A stretch of DNA of 64,000 nucleotides from positions 408,501-472,500 of the forward strand of contig JAODUO010000071.1 in NCBI GenBank assembly GCA_025642075.2, in the 5' to 3' direction. This document shows positions 23,792 to 35,800 of this stretch, one piece after another. Positions within the stretch are counted from its first letter, which is position 1; each line of letters begins with the position of its first letter. The DNA comes from Ridgeia piscesae (lineage: Eukaryota; Annelida; Polychaeta; Sabellida; Siboglinidae). A program made the position numbers and the translations under genes. The notes under the pieces were generated by a model. The model did no database searches and had not been told where the DNA came from. It saw only the letters and a program-made list of their open reading frames with translations.

Positions 23792-25687
23792 CTAGTCATG
23801 TTTATGTCGTTTCCAGAACCTCTTGACCTCATCATGGCCGCTGCGGTCGACAACCATCATACGTGATCGTGGATTCTCCCACATCAGTACCCCCAAGTCC
23901 TGCAACACACCCACAGATGCACAGTTGTACCTAACTATATCTAAGCCGGGTCCGTACACATCCGGACATTTGACATTCAAGGCTATTCAAGACTATCTGA
24001 AACACAAATTCAAGACTGTCTTGATGACATGTACTTTTAAGTGCAGTAAATTAAGTTAACATTAAAATGTTTACTCGACTAAGAAAACAATGGTGCCGAC
24101 CATATGAAATGCTGATTGCCCAATGTGTATTTTGGTGCATAGGCTTTTCTTTTCTGGCTTTTCGTCATAACAATTGGGCCATAACAATATTTTATTGACC
24201 ACAATTACATTCAAGTCTTTTCAAGTCTACTTTGTAAAATTCAAGGATTTCAAGGCCTTGAATTTAGTCCAATCAAATTCAAGGATTTTCAAGACTTTCA
24301 AGGCCCCGTACAGACCCTGTCTAAGGCTAAGTAACTAACATTAACTTTATTTGTGGCATGTTAACATATGCAATTCAAGTAAAGGGTTTCCAAGGAAAGA
24401 AAAGTAACTATTTTTTTCAAAATGTTCTCTGTTTAAGGTTTTTATGGGTTTATGGTTCATTAATAAATTTTTCACAATATGCATTTCCTGCAACTGTTGT
24501 AAGTGCCAAAAACAGTCTAAACCAAACTTACTCTTGCATAGTCACGGAGCAGCTCAAAGTCACTCTGGGACAGGAACTGATTGTACAGAACACCGTCAGT
24601 GAATTTGAATCGGTCCCTCTCAAGTTCCCACAGCTGAATCTGGTCACTGACTGTAGGTGGCAGTACGGGTTTCTGGGAAGGAACGAGGCAGGTATAACAA
24701 TTGTTTTGAGTTATACAAATAAGAAAACAATCCTGGACGTTGAGCAAGTAATCAATTGTACTACCGGTAGTTTGCATTTGAAAATTGTTTGAGTAAATAA
24801 AGACAAAGAACCACACAGGCCAATAAATATCTTGAGGTGTCTGTATTCCTGTACAGACAGTTGATTCAAAGGAAAGAAGGAGAAAACTATTTCTTGTTCA
24901 CCTTTGCCTGAAGCTGTGGGTGTGCATGACTTCTCAGGAAGTGAATCATCTGAAAAACAAAAAACAACTCTTCAGTGTAGTTATGTAGTTCTGGTCAAAT
25001 CATCTCCAAACTAATTATTAGCCTATTTAATGTTTGTCCAAATATTAATTCAATTGGTTTATCAACTTAGAGTATTTGTGTAAACATGCAATATGATATC
25101 GCACGTATTTCTGTGCACACACTTTGACATTCCTCTCTGTCTCTCTCTCCCTGTCTCTCTCTCTCTCTCCCTCTGTGTCTCTCTGTCTCACCCCCCCTCA
25201 AAAACCATGTGACCAATGACTTTGGGGGATTACAACTGTTGTAGCAATTGATTTGAGTAATTTAAATTACCTGATGTTACACCCAAATTGACAATTCTTT
25301 TCTGTTCTTTTGTAAACATTACATCGCATGTGGCCCTCACCTGGTCCGCAGTGATGCCTCGACTAAGTGCCTCCCTAACACTGTCTCGAGTAATGTTGGC
25401 CACGGCAAGGTTCGGAAATCTGAAAACAAGCATATGGTAAGTATTTAAGGCCTTATGGCTTGCAAGAAGTAACGGAATGTGAGCAAATTGTGCACGATGA
25501 ACTGCTGATTTTAAGAGCCTGATTAATGGAATTGTGCCAATTAGCAAAGAAATGCAAAAGCCCAATACTCAATAAAGCAGACCAATGCGTACAAATACAC
25601 AGCCTTGCAAAGAAACTCAACATGGTTTTACAGAGCAGATGCACATGTTTATCTTACTTTTTACAGTGTATACATAAATTATATATC

Positions 25688-25732
<45 letters not shown>

Positions 25733-28700
25733 GTGTGTATGTCACAAATATTCTACCTTTGCTAATTTTAATAATCTTTCCTGTCAAAAGGTAATTTTAA
25801 ACCAGACTTATCTTAGACTTTTTTGACAGGCAAAATTATTAAAATTACAAAACAAATGTAATTTTAATAATTTTGCCTGTCAAAAAAGTCTAAGATAAGT
25901 TACAAAACAAAGGCAGAATGTGTGTGACATCATCTACCACACAATATAAAAACTGACAAAACATATATTTCACCTATACAGAAAAACATCCCTGGAATGT
26001 ACCTGTAAACCATCTCGCAAAATAGTGCCAACAGTGCCACCTGCAGTGAAGAATCTGAAACAATCAGGTTATTTTTAGTTAATCAACAAATTGATGGATA
26101 GATCAACTGCAATTTGTAGCAAACCATCTATGAATCCTCAAACTTCCAACTGTTTCAAACGCATATTTTCAATAACACATTAAGTACATTACTTTTTTAA
26201 TTGCATCACAAACTTATATGTTCTAGATGGTGAGTCATCTCTGAAGCCAGTGGCATAACAAGCAAGTATCTTTCCTAATCTACTCAGTTCATTTACTAAT
26301 GTTAGCTACATTGTCATTGTGGCACGATATCTCATACATCAAACATTAGCACATACATTTGCCAATCTAACTATACAAATTTCATATATTTGTCATAATT
26401 TTTTTCTCGAAACTACAATTTGAATAAAATATACAATGAAACAAGCATTTTTTGATTGCCCGACATAGGGGTTGCTAAACAACTGGTCATTTGATGGACA
26501 GGTCAACTGCAAACAACTTGTAGTGTCCTGGACATGCTGGTGATGTGCCGTGGCTATGATCCACCTACCTGTGTAGGCGTACACTCTACTGTTTGTCTCC
26601 ACGACGATGTAGCCCGGCATGTTAGTGTCAGCACCCCTCTTAGACGCCCCCGTCGCCAGGTTGATTGCTAACATTGTCGGGTAGTACCGCTGCGATTTCC
26701 TCTGAACACCAACACAACCAGCACGTGAACATCACAACATTCTACAGATTAATTCATCTTAGCTGTTCTCAGCATAGGTACTGTAATGACGGCATGTATT
26801 TGGCTATGTAAGAATTATTAAATTATCAGCTGGCAAAAACACAGTAAACAGAAATAATTATCAGACTGAATTGAATCGAACCGAACCGAACCGAACGACC
26901 GACTGACCGAGCAGACTGTGATGATTAAACAATAACAGCTAACATAGAAGCAGTTGTTTGTTAATAATAATAATTGTAACATTCCTGTAACATCTGTATC
27001 CTTGAAAATTCTAGCTCAGAGGCACAACAAACAAAATCATTTGTCATAATCATAAACGGGGACGGCCACAAGTTATCACTGGAAAATATATGGTGGAAAA
27101 ACAATTCAAACAAATATGTTTTAAGTTTTTTTTATGAAAGGTTATAAAATGTCCATGTTCAGAAGATTTAACTGTAGTAGGGAGTTGATTTCAGTGTTTC
27201 TGGCGCTTGGCGCAGCTACAGCGAAGGCATGTTTGGCAACTCTCTAATTGGTCCACCTACCTTCCTTTGGTACACCAGGCCAAGTTCTCGCAAATGTTGA
27301 AGAAATCGAAGGTGGGTCTCAGTCATGCCCTCTGTTGAGTAATCCTGCAAATGACATTCTTTATGATCGTAGTACACTATCTTGCTTTGTATTGAGAATA
27401 TGACTTACCAAGTTACCATAAACAAGTTATACATTTTGTAACAACATTTCTGTTAACAATCTTGCTAATTATCCCCACATCCAGTATTGAGAAATTGTTT
27501 CTCATCACACACATAAATGTTCGACATATCAGAACTCTCCTTACCTTGCCTAGAAATCTCCTTACCTTGCCTAGAACTCTCCTTACCTTGCCTAGAACTC
27601 TCCTTACCTTGCCTAGAACTCTCCTTACCTTGCCTAGAACTCTCCTTACCTTGCCTAGAACTCTCCTTACCTTGCCTAGAACTCTCCTTACCTTGCCTAG
27701 AACTCTCCTTACCTTGCCTAGAACTCTCCTTACCTTGCCTAGCGATGAGAAGCCAAGTTGAAAGAGAAACGAAAGTGATTCGACGAGATCAAGACCTCGA
27801 GACTGGAAACAAAACAGAAGAATATTGGATGAAGATAAAACAGCATTTTTACATTGATTGCAGAAAACTAATTTCACATACACCAATTAATATATTTATG
27901 ATATTTCTAACATTGTCTTACTGCAATGCAATGAGTATCATAAGAGTAGAGGCTTGCCCAACATAGTGCCTTCACATAATAAATAAGTCAATATAAAAGA
28001 TGAATAAAAGTTAAAATAAGTCAATATAAAAGATGAATAAAAGTTACGCAGAAATTAAATTATGCCGCGGGAAAACAGAGTTGAACTAAACGAGCCTTGA
28101 ACGTAGCTAGACAGCCAGACGTGTTAATGTCTGAGGCAAAGCACCCACAAAGTCACTGCTGCAACTGCAAATGAGTCTCCAGCTTTCACAAGTCTGCACA
28201 ACTGTTAACAAGTTATTGTTAGCCGAATGCAATGCCCTTGTAGGTTTGTATGGACACACAAGGTCGGATAAATATTTTGGGGCATCGCCACACACAACTT
28301 TGTATGTAGACACTAACTGGTTCAAGTCGACTCTTTGTGGTACAGACCATCAGGGAGAAACACACAACAGAGGCATGGCGCTACATGTAGTAGACGACTT
28401 CTTCCTCCACTCACCTCCGCGGTGTCGAGATACTGAAGCATAAAGAACCACACTTGAGACGCCAGGTCAAGCAGCAGAAACTGGAACCCAGCTGGTGTGA
28501 TGTACTGCTCAATTTCACCTGGCTTGCTGCAAAAGTACAACACAAACACAACTTCATTCATATTAACTTTCTAATTCATCTAAACAGTGACAGAAATATG
28601 GTAGAACAAAAACAGTACAATTTTTTTTCGAATGCTGTGACACGGTTTCATTGTTCCCGTTATTTAGTCATTTATTTGCCTCTCGAGAAACTTTTTGTTT

Positions 28701-31700
28701 TCTCCGTAAATATCAGCTGCATCTCGCGGCCTTCTTCAGCAGACTCATTTTCACAGTCGAGTCACATGACCTGCCATAAATCTTGTATTACTAGCCGCGG
28801 CTTTAGGTCAAAAGTAGGAGTGCGGCTAGAAATACAGGATTTACGTAAGACAAGCTGGAGCATGACCGGTGGAGTTCCTAGGCAATGTCTCTGTTTCCCA
28901 CTGGTTCTGTTGACTGAAGGAACACAAACACTGACCTCTTCTTCATGAGACCAGAGTGTGACAAGATCTCGATGACGTCTCGACTGACTCCACTGACCCC
29001 CTCCTTGGAGCCCACCATGTAGTGAAGCACGCACTGCAAGCCACCACACACAAATGTGACACATTTTCACAATGCTGCTAGTTACAATGATATAGTCAAA
29101 CAACACCTAAAGGCTACACACATCGCCGTAGACACCTGGGAGGCTCTTGCCCAAGATCGACAACAGTGGAGGCAGGGCATTCACAAAAGAAAGAGTCATA
29201 CTGAAGAACAGATATCACAAAAATATCAACATGATCACAATCTTCGCCATGGCTTTTCTGATGCTTCTGTCCCTATCATCTTCTGTGTCAACTGCGGAGG
29301 CTTTTCAGCTGAGATTGAACTAATATCTCACCGACGAGCAAAGCACATGGACGATACCCTACACTGATGTCATCATCAGGCGCGATTGACAGCAGAGAGA
29401 GAGTTACATAACATGTTTCCACCTGATTTATGAAATGTTTATGTAAAGATAAGCTTTTATATAGTACAGTGTCCATTCCTCAAGACAGCTCAAGTTGCTT
29501 TACATTTTATTTCTCTGGCAGACCTGTTCAATCAAACACCATCCAACTTCTCTGGGGAGCATCCAGCCACACTGCAATTAAGATATGAAGGCTGCTCAAA
29601 TATCCACCACTGTGTATAGCCATGTACTCATTCACACAGCTGAATGAACTGGAACAATGTAGAGTGAAAAAACTTGTAAACTGGTATAATAAATAATAAG
29701 TATATAAATACATTAATATAAAAGATCAATAAAAGTAATGCAGGAATTAAATTATATCACAAGAAGAGTCGAAATAAATGAGTCCTTTAGCATGCCTTGA
29801 AAGTTGCTACACACAGACGTTTTAATGTCACGCAGCAAAGCGTATTACATGACTTACCTCCCATCGTTCTTTGGCATATGTGTTCAAGAATGGAACATCT
29901 CTTGCATGTTTATCAGTCGTCAGCGGCCCAGAGCCTATCCAGGGCTTGCCGCTGCAACAAGTCATAAGGTCTGGGGGTCGGCTCTCTTAAACTGGTCCGA
30001 AGTTTGTAATTAATACAGTCTAACATTGTTTTGCTGATTTCAACTGTGTCTGCAGCCAGGTAAAAAAACCATGTGCATTTTGTAAAATATGCATTTTAAA
30101 TACGGCAAATTCAAGCAAGGACAGCTGTTTAACAGGAGGTCATCACCAGGAGATATCAGTCCAAATTTCCTAACTCAACATAAGACCTGAGTAAAATCAA
30201 GAGTTAGAAACAAAAGAATGCCACAGTAATGTGACAATATAGCATATCTTAGCCGTTTTTATTCTTAGGATATCCCATCAAACACTATGAACCAGCCAAC
30301 AGAGTTCCACATTTGTCTGTTAAAATAACAAAACGTACTCGGCTAAAAACGATTATTAGAAACCGTACAAATAATCTAGGTTCATAAACAAGTGATAGCG
30401 TCTGGATACTGGACATACCCGCCTAGAAGTCCAATCTTCAAATTCTTTCCCTGAAGGTTTCTCCCAGGATCCAGCCAGGAAGTCCTCCTGGAAGTGACTG
30501 TTCATACCACACTCTCAGGTCCCCCAGCGCTTTCACTGCTGTGAGGTGGGAACTACAATACAATATATTATATGCAATCCATTAGCATACTATACACACA
30601 TTTGAGATAGGAAAATATGTATTCCAATAATCGTACGTGTACCCATTTAATCTCTGTCTGTTTAGTTCCAAAAATAATTAATATACTTATTAGGACATGT
30701 AATATTGCCTAATAGACTGAATACTATGCATATATGTCAAGTTTCAGAAATGCTAAAAAACAATAGATTTATACGTAAATTGGAGGGTCTCAGAAAATCT
30801 GGCTTTTATATATAAATTGATTTTTTTATAAATGTGGATAATATATAAAAAATGGAATATATTCCATTGATTAAGATATGAACGAAAATTTGTATTATCA
30901 CTAACAGTTCACCAGTCATAATACACCAAATATAATTTTTTTAAATCCCTGTGAATTTCATATAAAAAATGTGTTGCTGTTTGGCCCTTGTAACTTAAAA
31001 AGATCAATAACATATCATCTTCAGTAATTGACTTGTGTTCTAGGCATAACATTAGCATATTTGTTCAGCTTTTGATATATATTATATGTTGCAAAGAATC
31101 CCTTACATGAAAAGCAGCTGCATCTAGATTATATTTTATTATACAACTAACATAATCTTCACATGTAAAGCTCTTAAACATAGCATTTATTATTTGTGAC
31201 TTTGTGATCCAGCCTAAGCCATGGTGACAGAGGCATGACGGGAGAGAGATTTAAATACGCATGAAGACGTTCTGTTAAGAAGAATATGTTTTTTATTTAC
31301 GTGTCTAATGTACTCAAATAGTGATTTTTAGCAAAAGTACATATATTATTACATTTTCAAACGTGCACATATAGTGTATATGTATGGATGGGCATTATTT
31401 GTGTAGATATGAACGGACTGCACTTTGCTCTACAAGACTGGAACATATACGATCATAGGGTAATAGGGTATCGTATATGTCCACAGTGCTTCTACAAAGC
31501 TTATAAACAATCTCAACTACAGGCAAGGGGTAAGCATTGCACCTAAACATTTATTAGACTGTTTTCAATGTTCAGCTACTGGTGTCTGTGTTTGTACTTT
31601 GAGCGATTAGCTCAGTCTTAGACATGATTGCAATTAGTTTACTGGCATTACCATTGTGAAGAGAAACAGAAAAATGACAATATTACCCAGTCAGAAGTAA

Positions 31701-32846
31701 AAGCAATTATCCACACCCAATTGGGTAAATTAGGTGTGGAATTTATTTGTTTGGGGTTTCATTGAAAACTGGGAGATCTGCTGCTCCCACCGGGAGACCG
31801 GGAGACATAGTGCAATACCGGGAAGCTCCCGGCTAAACCGGGAGACTTAACATGTATGCTATGTAATGTGTTATCACATACATGTACGGTACATCTGTTG
31901 TATAATGAAAAACAGAATGCTGGTCTCAGTGTTGTATGTATGCCCACCCACCACTGAATCATAGCACCATGAGTTTTGCATGTATGGGAAATTATATTCT
32001 GTAGGGGTGTTGGTGGAGCACATTAGGATGTATATTATGATACATATTATTATTTTTAAATGTCAAACTAATGATATTAAAGTTATAAACACACAGTTAC
32101 AGTAGTTATAATGAAACATTTTATGCTTCAACAGATTAATGTAGCAAATTAGTCCAGATAGAAGTTGGTTGTTCTTATTATCATTTTATCCATTACATGC
32201 ACATTTGTTTACTTGTAACTGTAGGTTAACCATCAAAATGTTAGGCATCAACAAACCTGTGGTTTTCCTTGTTCACCCAGGACGTAACAACGACATGTGA
32301 CACTGGTTTGTCAACAAACAGTATTCGCATGACATAATGCCTGGCAAGCAGCGGCAAATCTCTACAAAGAAATTGTGATTAGACAATCTGTTTATGTGAA
32401 TTATAATGAAGTGACAATTAATTATGTGAAAGACAAAGACCATTTTGAAAGGGAAAGAAAAAAAATAAAGATAACAAATGTTGCAAACAAATTATGATCA
32501 ATAACATTTATTGTACATTTTATGGTTCCAAGTAGTTTATCAGCCATGCATCAAATCTAGTAAATGACGACTATTTCCCTGGATTATTTACACGTGGAAA
32601 ATCTGACAGATACATCTGACAGTGGCCGACGCCGATCAATCGCGCTCTTTTATCGCTCGCCAAAACCAAACTCGGTCAGCGACGTATAAAAACGCGGTTA
32701 AACATAAATGCAACTTACCGAAATACTGCAAGACATGTGGCCGGGTGATTGTAAAGCCTGTCAAGCACAGGTATGGGGAGGGCTTTCAAATAATCTTGTA
32801 AATTTTTACACTGCAGTTGGGCGCTGCTTCTTGTGGAGGCGGCCAT
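23792..32846 (-). CDS. GTF2H4: General transcription factor IIH subunit 4 (p52)
   Basis: Fourteen exons, minus strand: 32846-32719, 32361-32257, 30552-30419, 29951-29858, 29033-28936, 28526-28415, 27802-27734, 27344-27261, 26701-26569, 26054-26003, 25419-25341, 24949-24902, 24672-24532 and 23899-23792 (stop 23792-23794). Phases agree throughout except for one frameshift in exon 3; corrected, the product is about 461 aa (human 462). p52 anchors and activates the XPB helicase in core TFIIH, in RNA polymerase II initiation and nucleotide excision repair. Landmarks in order: [109 protein letters not shown] and the ending [15 protein letters not shown]. It shares a promoter with VARS2. Exon 7's donor is copied about ten times downstream. 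Confidence 0.96.
25690..25731. repeat. TA microsatellite in GTF2H4 intron
   Basis: A pure (TA)n run of about 40 bp directly beside the fold-back element at 25738-25931. Confidence 0.95.
25738..25931. mobile_element. Fold-back element with a perfect 43-bp hairpin
   Basis: The inner arms 25806-25848 and 25858-25900 are perfect reverse complements (43 bp) around the 9-nt loop aaaacaaat. The outer ends also pair imperfectly (tgtcacaaatattctacctt with aaggcagaatgtgtgtgaca), so the whole 190 bp folds back. It lies between GTF2H4 exons 10 and 11, beside a TA run, as is common for TA-targeting MITEs. Once transcribed in the intron it would form a near-perfect dsRNA stem. Confidence 0.85.
27533..27741. 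repeat. Donor-copying minisatellite, 21-bp unit, about 10 copies (GTF2H4)
   Basis: On the minus strand exon 7 ends CTAGGCAAG and is followed by the donor gtaagg. The array repeats this whole junction: ctaggcaag|gtaaggagagtt, period 21. Every copy therefore carries an exon end and a donor. The units are in frame (V-R-R-V-L-G-K), so choosing donor n would add 7n residues without a shift. Comparison with the family (LGK then DYS) shows that the first, exonic donor is the normal one. Confidence 0.95.
28778..28843. repeat. Hairpin with 20-bp arms
   Basis: aatcttgtattactagccgc pairs with gcggctagaaatacaggatt across a loop of about 22 nt, with two mismatches. It lies in the GTF2H4 intron between exons 5 and 6. 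The wider region is slightly palindromic, so it may be a small MITE. Confidence 0.7.
29085..29390 (+). mobile_element. LINE fragment, C-terminal end of ORF2
   Basis: A plus-strand frame (to the stop at 29365-29367) reads [26 protein letters not shown] and then [21 protein letters not shown]. The DTWE-x-x-A-x-DR-x-x-WR pattern followed by a C-x2-C-x-H zinc-finger end is typical of the C-terminus of invertebrate non-LTR retrotransposon ORF2 proteins. It is a 5'-truncated copy inside GTF2H4 intron 4, antisense to the gene. It begins right after exon 5's acceptor region. Confidence 0.75.
29425..29680 (-). mobile_element. SINE-like dispersed repeat, copy C
   Basis: Contains the same block order as copy B: ttatatagtacagtgtcc, ctcaagttgctttacattt, ggcagacctgttcaatcaaa, cttctctgggga, atccaccactgtgtatagcc and tcacacagctgaatgaactg. 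It lies in GTF2H4 intron 4, next to the LINE fragment. Confidence 0.7.
30437..30453 (-). other. Frameshift in GTF2H4 exon 3
   Basis: The exon reads F-R-E and then meets an in-frame TGA because cagggaaagaatttgaag is out of frame by one base (or carries two extra). The expected continuation N-L-K-I-G-L-L-G-G is present in the next frame and splices correctly to exon 4. The A-run context suggests a homopolymer sequencing error, but a real mutation is possible. Confidence 0.8.
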
Positions 32847-32876
32847 AACACGAAACCAAAACGAGACTAGATCAAC
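32847..32876. promoter_or_regulatory. Shared divergent promoter region GTF2H4/VARS2
   Basis: Only 30 bp separate the two start codons (GTF2H4 ATG at 32846-32844, VARS2 ATG at 32877-32879). An in-frame TAG at 32868-32870 shows that VARS2 cannot start earlier in this exon, and the VARS2 exon has no other Met. The 5' UTRs must therefore be very short or overlap the neighbour's first exon. No TATA box is seen. Confidence 0.8.
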
Positions 32877-35800
32877 ATGGCCTCCACGTGGGCTGTGTTA
32901 TGCCAAGTGCACGCTAAATTTGGTTTGAAACTCTACAGACGCGCACCTAATTATCAAATATGCCGATTGTGCTTCACAAGAAACGTCTTTAATACAAACT
33001 ATAGTATTGGTCGTTTTCATAAACTGCATCCTCTGTTAGGAATTGGACATTCGTGCAGCGACCTTTCACCAAAACACCGGTTACCGGGTGGCTGTCATTT
33101 ACATTCAAGCGTCCCTCGATGCGGCAGCGACGTCAAAATTAAAACGGAACAAGTTATCTCAGGCGAAGAGAAACGGAAGCTAATAAAACAGAAGAAAGAG
33201 GCCAAACGAGAGGCTCGTTTAGAGCGACTGCGACAGAAAGAAGCTAAATCAAATGTATTGAATAATTGTATCCACATTACCATTGCTGCTTGCATGAGTG
33301 GAAGGACGGAGGCGGATAATTATGTCACGTCCATCTAATTTTTTTTAGTTTTTAAATATTAAAACGAAGAAATATTAGCTAAACTATATTAATTTAAAAG
33401 CTTTGATAATAAGCTTAAATTGTTTATCTGCACATGACTAACCATCCAAAATGTCTCTATGTATGTCCATCACAGTAGAGGCAGCATTGACAAATCATAA
33501 CGGGTTAATAATTAAAACCAGTTGAGAAAACAGATTCTTGAAGTGTTGCACCATGCATGCACACACACACGCATGTACAGTTGTATACCAGTGCACACTC
33601 GTTATGTTAATTGTGTTTGCTATTACTTCTCTTACAGAAACAACCCATCAAAGAGTCCGTCCTTTACGATATCCCAACTCTACCTGGAGTGAAAAAAGGT
33701 AACGTTGTAATATGTATGGCAGAGGATATAAATAAACAACATTTAAAGCTCCTTTGTAAGACACAAACTGCTATTCACAGTGTTCCTAGAATTGGATCAT
33801 CAGTAGTAAAAGCATATAATTTTAATTCAAAGTATATTCAGGGAATTTAATGGCCGATTTCTTAATGTATGCTGATAACGTTAAATGTACGCAAATGGCT
33901 GAATGTTTTCTAGACACAAGCTGTCCGCTGCCCGCAGCCTACAGCCCCAAGTATGTCGAGGCAGCCTGGTATAGTTGGTGGGAAAACGCAGGTTTCTTCT
34001 CACCTGAATACTACAAGGTACAGAGGTTACTCACGCTGATAGGTTCTTTGGGGTTTGCTTAATAGTTTGCTATACAAAGCACATATCGAGATATCATTTC
34101 GACTCACTAGTGTTGACACTGACATCATGGCTTCAAAAATGTTTAGTCGGTTTTCTTTATCTATAGTTTAGGTGTACATGTTTTGTGTTAAAAAATTCAC
34201 CATAGTCCAAAGGAAATTGGCAGAACATTTTGAAATAAATAAACATTACATTTGTTTTACAAGAACATATGTATGTGCAACTTTAGATGAAGCTGTCAAA
34301 AAGACCACAAAACCAACATATTCCTTGACAGATATTTGTTATACAAAGTGTGTGGGATTGGGATACTGATGGTAGAATAAGGGTAAAAAACGTAAGGTGC
34401 AAGACTACTTGTGTTTATGGATGATTAATGACATTGTAAGTTTTTTTGAACTATATATGGTAAAGTTTCACAGCTGTGACGTCTGTTTGCAGAGTCATGG
34501 CAAAGAATCATCCGGAAGATTCGTCCTTTGCCTCCCTCCCCCCAATGTCACTGGGTCCTTGCATCTCGGGCATGCTTTGGGCAACTCTATCGAAGATGCC
34601 ATAATTCGCTGGTAAGCCCCTTGACTCAGTACAAACTTCATGTCAAAGAATATCAGGTAAATTAGAACATGCTAAAGTGAATTTATAGTTGAATATATAT
34701 GCCGATTGAAAAAGGAACTCATTTATTTGTTAATACAAATTTGCCAGAAAATATGGAGGCCCTTCATTATAAAAATAGTAACATAAATTTATGTTTTACT
34801 AACCTGCATATTTTATGTGTGTTGGTCCATGTTCTGCATTTTCTGCCTCCGTGGTAACAGTTATTCCTAAATAAAAAAAAGCTTTCGAGCAAGAAAACTA
34901 TGGTATTTCGAGTGGGAAATAAATTAACAGAAACAAAATCACAACTTTCAATGGGAAACCTTTGTTGAAGAATTGTTGTGTTTATTTATTTATTTGTTGA
35001 TGCTTTTAATATGTTTATACTCTGTAGCGTGGTTAGTTTAAATTACTTTCGATGTCTGCGAAAAGTTGTGATTCTCACAGTTGCATTATTTCCAAAGGCA
35101 GATATAATAACATTAAGCTCAATTATCACTCATTTGTCTCAGGCACAGAATGTGTGGTCGAACCGTGCTGTGGAATCCAGGTTGTGACCATGCAGGAATC
35201 GCCACTCAGGTCGTAGTTGAGAAGAAACTGTGGCGGGAGACACAGAGAACGCGCCATGACCTGGGTCGCGATAAATTCATCGAGGAAGTGTGGCGGTGGA
35301 AAAATGAGTGAGACCTTTTTTGTAACCAGTCGTGTGCGTGTGTGCTAAAAAGAAAATGTCTGCCTAGTTTATATAATGTTTTATGTAATGTACTTACGAC
35401 TGTTAAAAGTATGTCACCCACCAAGTTGTGCTTAATTAGTTCACTAAGCTCACAACAATGTTCACAATTTGGAAGATGTAATCAATGGAACTTGCTCAGT
35501 TGATAAACATATCATCCAGTTTCAATACACACATTTTTTTCAGTAAAATCGCTGTGCCAAACCGAGTTGACCCTTTGATGTTCACGCATGTTCAATTTTC
35601 CCACTTTCATCAGGCTAGACTTCTTGTTACAAATTATTACATTGGCCAATTCTGGGTAAAGGTACAGGCACACACCGTTTAATATTTTAATGTTTTTATC
35701 AGTGATTGTTTCTTTTGCACCAAACTCTCAGGAGGAATCCAACTCCTTTATTTGTCCAAAAAAATTTGAAACAGACCTTGTGTGGCCACGTCTAAATTGT

